DNA from: Sandarakinorhabdus sp. | GTDB lineage: Bacteria > Pseudomonadota > Alphaproteobacteria > Sphingomonadales > Sphingomonadaceae | Assembly (NCBI GenBank): GCA_020692215.1 | Contig: JAIMKW010000002.1 | Span: 496,001 to 560,000, forward strand | Direction: 5' to 3' | Length of the DNA: 64,000 nt | Shown here: in pieces, positions 8,551-17,521 of the stretch | Layout of the letters: each line of letters opens with the position of its first letter | Position numbering within the stretch: the stretch's first letter is position 1 | Position numbers and translations under genes: made by a program | Notes under the pieces: model-generated | What the model saw: only the letters and a program-made list of their open reading frames with translations | The model's database searches: none | What the model was told of the DNA's origin: nothing

Positions 8551-9279
8551 TCAATCCCGATTTCGGCGTCCCGATGGCAGCAAAACGCCAATCAGGATGC
8601 CAGCCGCCAGAGCGCCCAGAACCACGGTGGCGGGGTTGTCCTGCGGCTGCTTCACAGCCCAGCGGCGTGCCTCGCCCGCCGCTTCACGGGCCTTTTCGGC
8701 GGCTTCGCGGGCAGCCTCGGCGGCATCCTGTGCCCGCTCGCGGGCAACATCGGCTGCATGGGCTGCTCGCTCGCGCGCGGTGTCGGAAAGCTCTGCGGCC
8801 TTTGAACGGGCGGAATAATATGCCTCACCAGCCTTGTCGCCCACATTGTGGGCCTCTTCCTTCACCTTGTTCCATGCGCCCGAGGCCTTTGCGGCCAGTG
8901 TCTCTTCGGTCTCTGTCGTCATGTAGGAATCCTCCATGTCATAGGCCGCATAAAGCGGAACGGTTTTCTTGCGCGTAGCATACCACAGTGCGCCGCCAAG
9001 GAGCAGAGCCGTGATGGAACCGCCGGTCAGCACGCGCTGATGCCCCTTGGCCCACGCCATGCTGTCGTGCAGGAAATCTTCGCCAACGTTGATCAGATCA
9101 TCGGCCAGACGGTCGACTTCTCTCCACATGGCGTCCTTGGCCTCCTGCAGCAGATTGTTGAATGTCATGCGCTCGGACAATTCGTCGAGATTGTCAGCAA
9201 GCCTTTCTCGCCTGATGGCGCCCTCTGCCTCCAGGCTCTGGATGCGGCCACCCGGATCAATATCGTCAAGGCGTTTCAT
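8551..9279 (-). CDS. Coiled-coil membrane protein, DUF3618-like N-terminus
   Basis: A 242-residue protein starting MKRLDDIDPGGRIQSLE. The N-terminal part (IRRERLADNLDELSERM) resembles the DUF3618 motif. A first membrane segment follows (SITALLLGGALWYA, about residues 98-115), then a long Ala/Glu/Arg-rich heptad-like helix with repeats such as ARERAQDAAEAAREAAEKAR, and a second hydrophobic segment near the C-terminus (VLGALAAGILIGVLL) closed by a basic tail. It is the last gene of a three-gene operon with YqjE- and YqjD-like genes (overlap of 14 nt). Function is unknown; an envelope-stress role is inferred from the neighbours. Confidence 0.7.
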   Translation of the reverse strand: MKRLDDIDPGGRIQSLEAEGAIRRERLADNLDELSERMTFNNLLQEAKDAMWREVDRLADDLINVGEDFLHDSMAWAKGHQRVLTGGSITALLLGGALWYATRKKTVPLYAAYDMEDSYMTTETEETLAAKASGAWNKVKEEAHNVGDKAGEAYYSARSKAAELSDTARERAAHAADVARERAQDAAEAAREAAEKAREAAGEARRWAVKQPQDNPATVVLGALAAGILIGVLLPSGRRNRD

Positions 9280-9727
9280 GGCTATCCCCAAATGCTGGAA
9301 CGGCGGCCCTTCCCCTTGCAGACAGGCGCTGCAAATCCGCAGAAATCCGCTGAAGCGATTTGTCCGGCAAGAGGGTCTGATCCGCCAGTTTCGACTGTCC
9401 GAACCTGATGAGCACCACCCCGACGACGGTGCAGACCAGAGCCACCGCCAGGAGCGCAAACCCCATACCGATAAGCGCAGCAAGGCCAACCACAGCCGCA
9501 ACCGCAAGAAATATAAGGGCTGTCATGCACAAGACCACGCCCGCAACGACCGTAAGCGTGCTGCGGCCCAGCGCCTTCATGTTAGCCGCCGTTTCGGCAC
9601 GCGCCAATCCGGCTTCCAGCTGTATCAGTCCGCTCGCGTCCGCCACGACTTCGGTCCAGGTCTCGACCAGAGACCGCCGACCTTCCGCCTCTTCGGCGTG
9701 GAGCCTGGTTTCAGGCGTCCCGGTCAC
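9266..9727 (-). CDS. Phage holin superfamily III/YqjE-like membrane protein
   Basis: A 153-residue protein with two adjacent transmembrane helices (about residues 55-110: TVVAGVVLCMTALIFLAVAA and GFALLAVALVCTVVGVVLI) after a soluble amphipathic N-terminus. This layout matches the Phage_holin_3_6 family, which includes chromosomal E. coli YqjE, so a phage origin need not be assumed. It overlaps the upstream YqjD-like gene by 17 nt and the downstream coiled-coil gene by 14 nt. Confidence 0.75.
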   Translation of the reverse strand: MTGTPETRLHAEEAEGRRSLVETWTEVVADASGLIQLEAGLARAETAANMKALGRSTLTVVAGVVLCMTALIFLAVAAVVGLAALIGMGFALLAVALVCTVVGVVLIRFGQSKLADQTLLPDKSLQRISADLQRLSARGRAAVPAFGDSHETP

Positions 9728-10190
9728 CAGACCCGTTGCCCTTCAGGAAGCGCGCCAATGCGAATCCGATCAGCGCTGCTGCCCCGATCGCAATGGCCGG
9801 GTTCTGGCGCACGGCATCACGGGCGTTGTCTGCAATCTCCTCGATTTCCTTGTCGCGGAGCGTTGATGAGAAGCGGTCCATGCCATCGGCTGCCTTGCGG
9901 GCATATTCGGCAGCCTTGGTGTTGCTGCTGTCGGGCTTGCCGTCTTCCAGCTTGCTCGCCATCTGGCGCGCCGCATCGGCAAGACCATGCACCGCATCCG
10001 CTGCCATCGTCTTGCCCTGCCCGGCGGCCGACAGTGCACTGGCCCCGGCCTTTTTCGCCATCACGGCCGCGTCATCCTTAACTTCGACGATAAGGTCGGA
10101 TGCGGCAGCCTTGGCAGACCTGGAGGCGCGTGCGGCGTCCCCGGCAACATCCTTGGCAAGGTCGGTGATCACATTGTCTTTTGAAGCCAT
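9711..10190 (-). CDS. YqjD/ElaB-like (DUF883-type) C-tail-anchored protein
   Basis: A 159-residue, Ala/Lys/Asp-rich helical protein ending in one hydrophobic segment (NPAIAIGAAALIGFALARFL) and a short charged tail. This C-tail-anchored plan is that of the ElaB/YqjD/DUF883 group, some of which anchor ribosomes to the membrane in stationary phase. As in E. coli yqjD-yqjE, it is followed by a holin-superfamily-III gene, which supports the assignment. Primary-sequence similarity in the low-complexity N-terminal part is weak evidence by itself. Confidence 0.7.
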   Translation of the reverse strand: MASKDNVITDLAKDVAGDAARASRSAKAAASDLIVEVKDDAAVMAKKAGASALSAAGQGKTMAADAVHGLADAARQMASKLEDGKPDSSNTKAAEYARKAADGMDRFSSTLRDKEIEEIADNARDAVRQNPAIAIGAAALIGFALARFLKGNGSGDRDA

Positions 10191-10339
10191 CGAAGAGCCT
10201 TTCCCTGTCTGCCAGCCAACACGCCGGCCCTACCAGACTAGCTAGGAAATATTTGCCAGCTTCCAACCCCCTGGCACATGAGGAGTTGCAAAAGCCCGGT
10301 CAACGGTGCCGGCCGCAGTCCGGACGTTTCGGTCGGCCG

Positions 10340-11518
10340 TCAGAGAACTTCGAACAGCCCGGCTGCACCCATACCGCCACCGACACACATCGTGATGACG
10401 ACATATTTCACGCCCCGGCGCTTGCCTTCGATAAGCGCATGGCCCGCCATCCGCGCGCCCGACATGCCGAACGGATGGCCAATCGAAATGGCGCCGCCAT
10501 TCACATTCAGCTTGTCCATCGGAATCCCCAGCGTGTCGGCGCAATAGAGAACCTGCACGGCAAAGGCTTCGTTCAGTTCCCACAGCCCGATATCGTCCAT
10601 CTTCAGGCCGTTGGCCTTCAGCAGTTTCGGAACCGCAAAGACCGGCCCGATGCCCATCTCGTCTGGCTCCAGCCCGGCGACCGCCATGCCGACATAGCGT
10701 CCCAGCGGCGCAAGCCCGCGCCGGGCCGCTTCACCGGCCTCCATCAAAACCGCAGCTGAGGCGCCGTCGGAAAGCTGGCTGGCGTTGCCGGCAGTAATGG
10801 CCATGCCGGGGCCACGCACGGGCTGCAGCCCCTTCAGGCCTTCCAGCGTCGTCTCGGGCCGGTTGCCTTCGTCCTTCGCGAGGGTGACAACATGCTCGGA
10901 AACCTGTTTGGTTTCCTTGTTCACCATCCGCATCGTGGCAGTCACGGGAACGATCTCGTCGTCGAACTTGCCGGCCTGCTGGGCTGCTGCTGTCCGCATC
11001 TGCGACTGGTAGGCATATTCATCCTGCCGGTCACGGCTGACATTGTAGCGCTTGGCGACGATCTCGGCCGTGTCGATCATCGGCATGTAAATGTTCGGAT
11101 GCATGGCAACCAGTTCCATGTCGGCCTCCATCCGGAACTTGTCGGTCTGAACCGACGAAATCGAATCAACCCCGGCGCCAACGGCAATCTGCATCCCGTC
11201 CACGATGATCTGTTTTGCGGCTGTCGCAATGGCCATCAGCCCGGACGAGCATTGACGGTCGATTGTCTGCGCGCTGACAGAAACGGGAAGTCCTGCCCGC
11301 AGAGTCGCCGTGCGGCCTATGTTCCCGCCGGCGGTTCCCTGGGTCAGCACGCAGCCCATCACCACGTCGTCGATTTCGGGGCCGTCCAGCTTTGCACGCT
11401 CGACCGCAGCCTTCAGCGCATGGCTGGCCAGTGTCGGGGTCGGGGTGGCGTTGAAAGCGCCGCGATGGGCCTTGCCCAGCGGCGTGCGGGCGGTGGAAAC
11501 GATAACGGCATCACGCAT
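10340..11518 (-). CDS. Acetyl-CoA acetyltransferase/acyltransferase (thiolase)
   Basis: Thiolase of 392 residues that condenses or cleaves acyl-CoA chains. The active-site Cys is in [11 protein letters not shown] (about residue 90), the His in [11 protein letters not shown] and the second Cys in [15 protein letters not shown] at the C-terminus. Two ATGs lie at 11524 and 11518; a GGGAG site is only 1 nt from the first and 7 nt from the second, so 11518 ([12 protein letters not shown]) is preferred. The MaoC hydratase gene upstream suggests fatty-acid or hydroxyalkanoate metabolism. Confidence 0.94.
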   Translation of the reverse strand: MRDAVIVSTARTPLGKAHRGAFNATPTPTLASHALKAAVERAKLDGPEIDDVVMGCVLTQGTAGGNIGRTATLRAGLPVSVSAQTIDRQCSSGLMAIATAAKQIIVDGMQIAVGAGVDSISSVQTDKFRMEADMELVAMHPNIYMPMIDTAEIVAKRYNVSRDRQDEYAYQSQMRTAAAQQAGKFDDEIVPVTATMRMVNKETKQVSEHVVTLAKDEGNRPETTLEGLKGLQPVRGPGMAITAGNASQLSDGASAAVLMEAGEAARRGLAPLGRYVGMAVAGLEPDEMGIGPVFAVPKLLKANGLKMDDIGLWELNEAFAVQVLYCADTLGIPMDKLNVNGGAISIGHPFGMSGARMAGHALIEGKRRGVKYVVITMCVGGGMGAAGLFEVL

Positions 11519-11597
11519 GATCATTCTCCCAATGGAACTGGTGTCTGGCGGCTGTTGCGGCCTGCCTTGTCATTCGCAGCAAATATCAATCCGGATA

Positions 11598-12056
11598 CTA
11601 AATATAAGCCAGCGTCACCCACTCGGCCGCCAGCGCAGGCTTGTCCTCGCCCTCGATCTCGACCTTCACTTCTACAGTTGACTGGATCACACCCGGCGAC
11701 CGTTCGGTCACATCAGCCATGCGGAAAGCGCCGCGAACGCGCTTGCCGCTCTTAACCGGCGCCAGAAACCGCAGGGAATTGAGGCCGTAGTTCACGCCCA
11801 TCTTCGTTCCCTCGATACCAGGCATCACATCATAAGCCATGCGAGACAGCAGCGAGAGTGTGAGATAGCCGTGGGCGATGGTCGATCCGAACGGAGTCTG
11901 TTTCGCCAGTTCAGGGTTCACATGGATGAACTGATGGTCTCCCGTCACTTCGGCAAATGCGTCAATCCGGGCCTGGTCAACCTCGATCCATTCGGAAAAA
12001 CCAAGGTCCGTTCCCTTCAGCGCCAGATAGTCAGCAACAGGCAATGCTCGGCCCAT
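11598..12056 (-). CDS. MaoC family (R)-specific enoyl-CoA hydratase
   Basis: A 152-residue hot-dog-fold hydratase with the family active-site motif FAEVTGDHQFIHVNPE (catalytic Asp and His) and the following GSTIAHGYLTLSLL. A GGGAGA site lies 7 nt before the ATG at 12056; an upstream in-frame TTG at 12071 would overlap that site and is not used. It lies 79 nt upstream of the thiolase gene on the same strand, so the two may act on the same acyl-CoA pool. Confidence 0.92.
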   Translation of the reverse strand: MGRALPVADYLALKGTDLGFSEWIEVDQARIDAFAEVTGDHQFIHVNPELAKQTPFGSTIAHGYLTLSLLSRMAYDVMPGIEGTKMGVNYGLNSLRFLAPVKSGKRVRGAFRMADVTERSPGVIQSTVEVKVEIEGEDKPALAAEWVTLAYI

Positions 12057-12162
12057 GATCGTTTCTCCCAAAATGTCGATGATGTCCTAGACTTCGGCAC
12101 ACGGCCTGCGCAACCGACTTCGCACGGAGGCAGGATTTCCGCGCAACCTGCCGGGAAAGGAT

Positions 12163-13434
12163 TCAGGACGGATCCGGAACCTTGGAAGCTCGGGCGGCCC
12201 TCTTCCCCAAAGGCGCCTCTGAACGCGGATCTATGACCTGCCCGTCAGGCCCGGCCAGCATTTCCACCTGCGTCGGGTAGGCGAAATCAATTCCAAGCTC
12301 GGCAAAGCGCTGCATGATCGCAAGGCCGATCGTCTGCCTTTCGTTCATCATGTCGACAATGCCTGCCGCCTCCACAAAGAATATCAGCTCATAATCCAGT
12401 GAGAACGCACCAAACTGGATAAAATGTGCGCGATCGAACCGGCAAAGTTCACGCGATTCCACGATCCTGCGAAGCTCATCGGGTATGCGCGCCAGAAGAT
12501 CGGCAGGCGTCTGATAGGTAACGCCCAGGTTCATGGCCACGCGCCGCTGCTCGAAAGCCGCAAAATTGTTGATCTGCTGGTTCAGCAGGTTGGCATTCGA
12601 CAGCACCACGATCTCGCCCGAAAGCGCCCGCAACCGGGTCGTCTTGAGCCCGATGTGCTCGACAACACCGATAACACCCTGCGGCCCGCCCACCTGGATC
12701 GCGTCGCCTCTCTTGAATGGCTGGTCGAGCAGGATCGAAAGCGCCGCAAACAGATCTGAAAAAATGCCTTGTGCGGCAAGGCCGATGGCAATGCCGCCGA
12801 TCCCGAGGCCTGCAACAAGGCCAGTCACATTGACCCCAAGATTGTCGAGCAGGATGATGGCCGTGATCGCCCACACGATCACGTTGATGAGAACCGTGAG
12901 CACCCCGACGGCCGATGACATGGTCGAATCGGCTTCATGGCCCGCAGCCTTGCGCTCGACGAGGGCAACGAGAAATTCGCGCGCCCAGAACGCACCCTGA
13001 ACTGCAGCCCCGATCGTGAACAGAAACCGGACGAGGCCGAACAGCGTCGAAGGTGCCTCGAACATCTTCGCCACGATGATGGCGGACGCCATGACAAGGA
13101 AAAAACTTCGCGTACGCGAAACAACCCGCAGCGCAACCCAGCCCCAGTCGCCAAAATGAACATGGCGCGAGAGCCTGCGGCGGAACCATCCGCGCAGCAC
13201 CACAAATGCGAAATAAAGGGCGACGCCAATCGCGACCCCGGCCAGCGCACCGAGGCTGTCGGTCTTCAACCAGTCAAAGACTTCGCGCGTCAGTTCTTCG
13301 GCCTGCTGCGGAAGCGACAACAGATCGCCGTTCTCGTCAGCCGGAAGGCCAGGCAGGCCCGGCAGGGTGATGGAAGACCCTGGCTCCTTGCCGGCAGCGA
13401 CGGGACTATCCATGATGTGTTCGAACAGTGGCAT
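12163..13434 (-). CDS. Mechanosensitive ion channel, MscS family
   Basis: A 423-residue MscS-type channel. Hydrophobic segments occupy residues 60-220, and the pore-lining helix TM3 is visible as VAGLGIGGIAIGLAAQGIFSDLF with the Gly/Ala pattern of the family. The beta domain follows (QPFKRGDAIQVGGPQGVIGVVEHIGLKTTRLR). It has more membrane segments at the N-terminus than E. coli MscS (three). It acts as an osmotic release valve in the inner membrane. An ATG at 13413 (MDSPVAAG) is an alternative start. It diverges from the folM-like gene. Confidence 0.92.
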   Translation of the reverse strand: MPLFEHIMDSPVAAGKEPGSSITLPGLPGLPADENGDLLSLPQQAEELTREVFDWLKTDSLGALAGVAIGVALYFAFVVLRGWFRRRLSRHVHFGDWGWVALRVVSRTRSFFLVMASAIIVAKMFEAPSTLFGLVRFLFTIGAAVQGAFWAREFLVALVERKAAGHEADSTMSSAVGVLTVLINVIVWAITAIILLDNLGVNVTGLVAGLGIGGIAIGLAAQGIFSDLFAALSILLDQPFKRGDAIQVGGPQGVIGVVEHIGLKTTRLRALSGEIVVLSNANLLNQQINNFAAFEQRRVAMNLGVTYQTPADLLARIPDELRRIVESRELCRFDRAHFIQFGAFSLDYELIFFVEAAGIVDMMNERQTIGLAIMQRFAELGIDFAYPTQVEMLAGPDGQVIDPRSEAPLGKRAARASKVPDPS

Positions 13435-13494
13435 TTCGTCCGTCTAGCCGTTGCCCCCTAGTGCAGGCAAATCCTGCAGCTTAAAGGCCTTTGC

Positions 13495-14283
13495 ATGTCT
13501 CCCCTAACCGAATTCAGCGCGCCCGATGGTACACCGCCGCTTGCCCTCGTCACCGGAGGTGCCAAGCGCATCGGTGCAGCCTTTGCGCGCGCTCTGGCTG
13601 CCGAAGGCTTTCGGGTCGCGATCCACTGCAACCGATCCCGCGAGGACGCAGAGGCCCTTGCCGCAGAGATTCGCGCGACCGGCGCGCCCGCCCCGACCGT
13701 CGTTCAGGCAGACCTGGCAGCGCCGGACATCGGCGAACAGATCCTCTCTACGCTCAGGGAGGCGCCTTCTGTCCTCATAAACAATGCCTCCCTCTTCGAG
13801 ATGGACCAGATAGGTGATTTCGGAACGCCGCTGTGGGACAGGCACCTTGCAGTCAACCTGCGCGCGCCCGCCCTGTTGATCCAGGCCCTGGCCAATGGCC
13901 TTCCGCAAGAACGCAATGGTCTTGTCGTCAACCTCAGCGATGCCAAGCTCGATGCCCTGAATCCAGACTATTTCAGCTACACCGTATCCAAGATCGGGCT
14001 CGCCGGGGTGACAGAAATGGCAGCCCGCGCCCTTGCACCCCGGATTCGCGTGAATGCGATTGCGCCGGCGGTCACGCTGGGATGGGGGCCAAGCAGCCGC
14101 GGCGTGTTCGACAAGGCGCACAGGATGAATGCTCTGGGCCGCGGCGTCGAAGTCGATCATCTTGTGGGTGCCATGCTCTATCTTGTTCGAACGCCCACCG
14201 TTACAGGCCAGACGCTCACGCTGGATTCGGGCCAGCGCTTTCTCGCGCTCCCGCGCGACGTCTCATTTATGGTAGGGTCATGA
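13495..14283 (+). CDS. SDR family oxidoreductase, pteridine reductase (FolM)-like
   Basis: Short-chain dehydrogenase of 262 residues. The nucleotide-binding loop TGGAKRIG is of the arginine-containing type seen in FolM/PTR1-like pteridine reductases, followed by the NNAS motif and the catalytic Tyr/Lys in YTVSKIG. It overlaps folB (dihydroneopterin aldolase) by ATGA, which supports reduction of dihydropterins or dihydrofolate. Whether the substrate is dihydromonapterin or dihydrofolate is not decidable here. Confidence 0.85.
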   Translation: MSPLTEFSAPDGTPPLALVTGGAKRIGAAFARALAAEGFRVAIHCNRSREDAEALAAEIRATGAPAPTVVQADLAAPDIGEQILSTLREAPSVLINNASLFEMDQIGDFGTPLWDRHLAVNLRAPALLIQALANGLPQERNGLVVNLSDAKLDALNPDYFSYTVSKIGLAGVTEMAARALAPRIRVNAIAPAVTLGWGPSSRGVFDKAHRMNALGRGVEVDHLVGAMLYLVRTPTVTGQTLTLDSGQRFLALPRDVSFMVGS

Positions 14284-14681
14284 CAGTCATTCCCATTCCG
14301 GAAAACCGGCAGCCTGTGCCAGCAATCCGCAGCCACCGGGTCGTGCTGGAAGATCTGTGCGTAGATGTCGACATCGGTTTCTTCGATTTCGAGATCGGAA
14401 CACCGCAAAGGCTGCTCGTGCACGTGGACGTCGGCGTTGATCTTGCGCACTGGCCGCAGGCCGATACCCAGCAGGATTCGTGGGATTATAATTTCATCCG
14501 TGATGGCATCCGGGCCCTGGTTGCCGACCGGCGTTTCAACCTGCTGGAAACACTGGCACAGGAAATCTACGGCATGATCGCTGCAAAGCCAGGGGTCACC
14601 ACCTTGACGGTCATGCTGAAGAAGCCCGACATATACCCCGATGCCAAGGCTATCGGGATCATCCTGTCGAGCGCACACTAG
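14280..14681 (+). CDS. folB: Dihydroneopterin aldolase FolB
   Basis: A 133-residue enzyme of folate synthesis that splits dihydroneopterin into hydroxymethyl-dihydropterin and glycolaldehyde. The ATG at 14280 overlaps the stop of the FolM-like gene (ATGA). Family features visible are FFDFEIGTPQRLLVHVDV near the N-terminus, the catalytic region DYNFIRDGIRAL, and FNLLETLAQEI, where the Glu sits at the usual pterin-binding position. The C-terminus has the conserved VMLKKPDIYPDAKAIGI. Confidence 0.92.
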   Translation: MTVIPIPENRQPVPAIRSHRVVLEDLCVDVDIGFFDFEIGTPQRLLVHVDVGVDLAHWPQADTQQDSWDYNFIRDGIRALVADRRFNLLETLAQEIYGMIAAKPGVTTLTVMLKKPDIYPDAKAIGIILSSAH

Positions 14682-14709
14682 CTCCGCACGATAAGGCAGG
14701 GGCTCAGAT

Positions 14710-15558
14710 TCAACGCGGCGGCGAGACGGTTCGTCCGCAAGACCCTATCGAACTGCGCGCCAGGGCATAGTCATCCGCCAGGTCGGGATTTTGTGCCAAA
14801 AGGGCCGGAAGTGCTTCGGGCAACCCGCAGGCGAGGCCGCGCCAGACCAGTGTGAAGGGTTGCACAGCGGCCGCACGGTCCACCAGGTCATCGGTCGCAA
14901 CCGCGACCGAGGCCGGGACGCCAGGAGAGCGGCGGACAACGAGGGTCATCGGCTTTCCGCCTTCGGTTGCCAGAAAGAACTGGCTTTCCGACGCTCCTGA
15001 TATTGCGCCCGCAGTCCGGAAGCCGTCGGAGATGGCTGTCACCATCCACTCCCTGGCGCCCGGCTGGATGGCTTGGGACAAGATATCACGGACAATGGCT
15101 TCGGTTTCTGCACTCCAAGGCACTTGCCCATGCGGCGAAACCAGCCGCAGCGGCTGGGTTTCCGGATCACTGCCCCCAACCAGCGGCACGGCGAACACCA
15201 GCACGGGCGCTGCTTTTCCGAACGGAGTTCTGCCGCGCCCATCGGCAGGCCCCTGCCACAGCCAGGCTGCCGCGGCCGGCAACAGGGAGGGCGCCTTGAG
15301 TGCGGCTTTCAGGTCGGCTCGCACAAGCACGCGGACTTGGCCTGGAGGAACGGCGGATGCTTCGCTCCGGCCCACCCTGTCGGCCCTGCGAACGGCTGCC
15401 GAAACGACAACCGGACTGGAAAGCGCAAGGTCAGCCAGGTCGGTCCAGGAGAGCTGGGTTGCTCCCGCCGAAGACGGCACGGCCATCGCTGTCGCCCCCA
15501 GAAAACAGGCCGAAAGCAGCGGGCGCACCATGCGTCTCAGGGTAGAGGGAAAGGCCAC
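14710..15558 (-). CDS. Secreted protein of unknown function
   Basis: A 282-residue protein that I do not recognise. It has an N-terminal signal-peptide-like segment (MVRPLLSACFLGATAMAVP, about residues 10-28, then SSAGA) and no further membrane span. The mature part is Ala/Val/Pro-rich with three cysteines, two of them near the C-terminus (LACGLPEALP, GSCGRTVSP), possibly a disulfide. The start is uncertain: MAFPSTL at 15558 or MVRPLL at 15531. It converges with folB and has no informative neighbours. Confidence 0.6.
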   Translation of the reverse strand: MAFPSTLRRMVRPLLSACFLGATAMAVPSSAGATQLSWTDLADLALSSPVVVSAAVRRADRVGRSEASAVPPGQVRVLVRADLKAALKAPSLLPAAAAWLWQGPADGRGRTPFGKAAPVLVFAVPLVGGSDPETQPLRLVSPHGQVPWSAETEAIVRDILSQAIQPGAREWMVTAISDGFRTAGAISGASESQFFLATEGGKPMTLVVRRSPGVPASVAVATDDLVDRAAAVQPFTLVWRGLACGLPEALPALLAQNPDLADDYALARSSIGSCGRTVSPPR

Positions 15559-16017
15559 AGCGGCAAGGCTTACACGAAAAATGGTTGCGGCAGGAAGAGG
15601 CGCGCCCTATCAAAACGCCGTCAGGCCGCGATCGGAACGCGCTTTGGCCGGGGCTCCTGACCCATCAGGACGATTGATGCGATTATATGTCGTGCCTCGG
15701 TTGGAATGTGGCACAATTGTGGTTGCGGCACGCAGAGGTCAGCCGGTAAGGGGGCGTGTCTGATTCGGACGAGCCTCCGGTTGCTGGACGGCTTGGTGGG
15801 CTTCGGACAGTGGAATGCCTTGCAGAACCGGGCATTCCAATGAATATTTGTCCTGGCGTTAGTGTCGGCAAACGGCAGATCGCTTATCAGGCCGGGAGTT
15901 GGGCCGGAGGACTGGGTTTCGACAGGTGCGGGATGCTGCGGATTGTGGCAACCTGAACCAGAGGGTCAGAACATGCAGCCTCTCCGGCTGCAGTGTTGAG
16001 GGAGTGGCAAGCAGCCT
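15559..16017 (+). other. Intergenic region upstream of tonB with inverted repeats
   Basis: 459 bp without a convincing gene, lying between a leftward secreted-protein gene and tonB. It holds a perfect 10-bp palindrome CACAATTGTG at 15712-15721 and a perfect 9-bp inverted repeat (TGGAATGCC, 11-nt spacer, GGCATTCCA) at 15811-15839. Either could be an operator or a transcript hairpin for the tonB operon. I see no Fur-type box. A GGGAG site lies 12 nt before the tonB ATG. Confidence 0.5.
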
Positions 16018-16680
16018 ATGTCGTATCTGCAGGAAGATGGCATCAGCAAGAACAGGCTCAACGCGATTATCGCGGTGGGCGTCCTGCACGCCTTTTTGGC
16101 CTATGCGCTTATTTCGGGGCTTGCCGTGAAAGCGGTCAAGGTGATCACAGGGCCGTTGGAGGCCGTGAATATCGAAGAGCCAGCTCCGCCTCCGGAAGAG
16201 GCGCCGCCTCCACCGCCGAAACTCGAAGATATTCCGCCTTATGTGCCGCCGCCAGACGTTGTCATCGAGACTTCCGCGCCGCCGCCGCCCACCATATCGA
16301 CACAAAGCACGATCGCCACGCCGGAACCGCCGCGTGTTGCCCCGCCGGCGCCACCTGCGCCGCCGCCCGCGCCGGTTATCGCTGGCACCGCCCCGGTTCC
16401 AGTCGCAAGAACCTTTGCGGTTTCCGAAGACGATTATCCGGACGCATCGCGGCGTGCCGGTGAAGAGGGTGTGACGGGGATCCGGGTGACCATCGGCGTT
16501 GACGGCCGTGTCAGCCAGTGCACCGTCGTGCGACCCAGCGGTTTCCCCCGCCTCGATGAGCGCGCCTGCCAGATCGCGCAGCGTCGCTGGCGCTTCAAGC
16601 CTGCTACGGAAAATGGCAAGCCTGTCGAGGCCACCATTACAAGAAACTACCGCTGGCAACTCCAGGAGGGCCGGCGCTAG
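16018..16680 (+). CDS. tonB: TonB family energy transducer
   Basis: Periplasm-spanning protein that couples the proton-driven ExbB/ExbD motor to outer-membrane receptors. It has 220 residues: an N-terminal anchor (about residues 14-38, AIIAVGVLHAFLAYALISG), a proline-rich spacer with many PPPPEE/PPAP runs (about residues 55-125), and a C-terminal TonB domain with VTGIRVTIGVDGRVSQCTVV and ACQIAQRRWRFKPATENG. It is followed by exbB and two exbD genes, and would serve receptors such as that at 49528-52149. Confidence 0.95.
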   Translation: MSYLQEDGISKNRLNAIIAVGVLHAFLAYALISGLAVKAVKVITGPLEAVNIEEPAPPPEEAPPPPPKLEDIPPYVPPPDVVIETSAPPPPTISTQSTIATPEPPRVAPPAPPAPPPAPVIAGTAPVPVARTFAVSEDDYPDASRRAGEEGVTGIRVTIGVDGRVSQCTVVRPSGFPRLDERACQIAQRRWRFKPATENGKPVEATITRNYRWQLQEGRR

Positions 16681-16751
16681 GCTGGACCGAATATTTTACA
16701 GTCGCCTGAATTCAAACCGAAACATCCAAGCTTCAGTCAGAGGATATCTTT

Positions 16752-17483
16752 ATGAACAGTGAGGTCGTCACCGACAACCCGTATGGTTTTTGGGCAGCGC
16801 TTGAGCAGGGCGGACCCATCGCCTGGACGCTTTTCGTGGTTCTGGCCATCATGTCCGTTGGTTCGTGGTTCATCATCTTCACCAAGGGCTTTGAGCAGCG
16901 CAGGATGCTGAAGGAAGCCCCGGAAGTCGAAAAGAAGGTCTGGGCTGCTCCGAGCCTCAAGGAAGGCGCGGCCAAGCTCGAGAAGAACTCGGCGTTCCGG
17001 CAAATCGCCGAAGACGGGCTTCGGGCTTTCGAGCACCATGAAGGCAAGCTGACCGACGAAATCGATCAACATGAGTGGGTTTCGATGAGCCTCAACCGCT
17101 CGACCGGTCTTATTGGCTCCAAACTCGGTGCCGGCCTCGCATTCCTTGCCTCCGTCGGTGCGACCGCACCGTTCGTCGGGCTGCTCGGCACCGTCATCGG
17201 TATCTACCGCGCCCTCGTGAACATCGGCATTGCCGGACAAGCCTCGATCGACAAGGTCGCAGGCCCGGTCGGTGAAGCGCTGATCATGACCGCTCTCGGT
17301 CTCGCCGTCGCTGTGCCAGCCGTGCTTGGCTACAACTTCCTGGCTGGCCGGAACAAGAGCATCATGGAAAAGCTGAACACGTTCGCAGCCGATGTCCATG
17401 GCTACCTGCTCTCGGGAGCGCGGATTGCCCGTCCTTCGCAAGCGGCTCCGGCTTCTGCGGCAGCCAAGCCGGCAGCAAAGTAA
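16752..17483 (+). CDS. exbB: ExbB/MotA/TolQ-family proton channel protein
   Basis: A 243-residue inner-membrane motor subunit. The first transmembrane helix is near residues 20-42 (IAWTLFVVLAIMSVGSWFII); two further helices include GLLGTVIGIYRALVNIG and GEALIMTALGLAVAVPAVLGYNF, the classical MotA/TolQ/ExbB channel regions. An AGAGGAT ribosome-binding site lies shortly upstream. The gene is between tonB and two exbD genes in the same operon. Confidence 0.96.
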   Translation: MNSEVVTDNPYGFWAALEQGGPIAWTLFVVLAIMSVGSWFIIFTKGFEQRRMLKEAPEVEKKVWAAPSLKEGAAKLEKNSAFRQIAEDGLRAFEHHEGKLTDEIDQHEWVSMSLNRSTGLIGSKLGAGLAFLASVGATAPFVGLLGTVIGIYRALVNIGIAGQASIDKVAGPVGEALIMTALGLAVAVPAVLGYNFLAGRNKSIMEKLNTFAADVHGYLLSGARIARPSQAAPASAAAKPAAK

Positions 17484-17521
17484 CCCGGCACCGACATCAA
17501 GGTATCTGAAGGGAATATTCA

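Noticed and set aside
8597..8818. Alanine/serine-rich antisense frames opposite the coiled-coil gene
   Set aside because: Repetitive Ala codons on one strand give Ser/Arg/Ala-rich open frames on the other. Operon overlaps favour the minus-strand genes.
9266..9727. Prophage remnant because of a holin-type domain
   Set aside because: No other phage gene is near, and the neighbours are YqjD-like and coiled-coil genes as in the chromosomal yqjD-yqjE arrangement of E. coli.
12937..13461. An antisense frame over the MscS gene
   Set aside because: It is a shadow of the MscS coding sequence, rich in Arg, Gln and Pro, without a start context.
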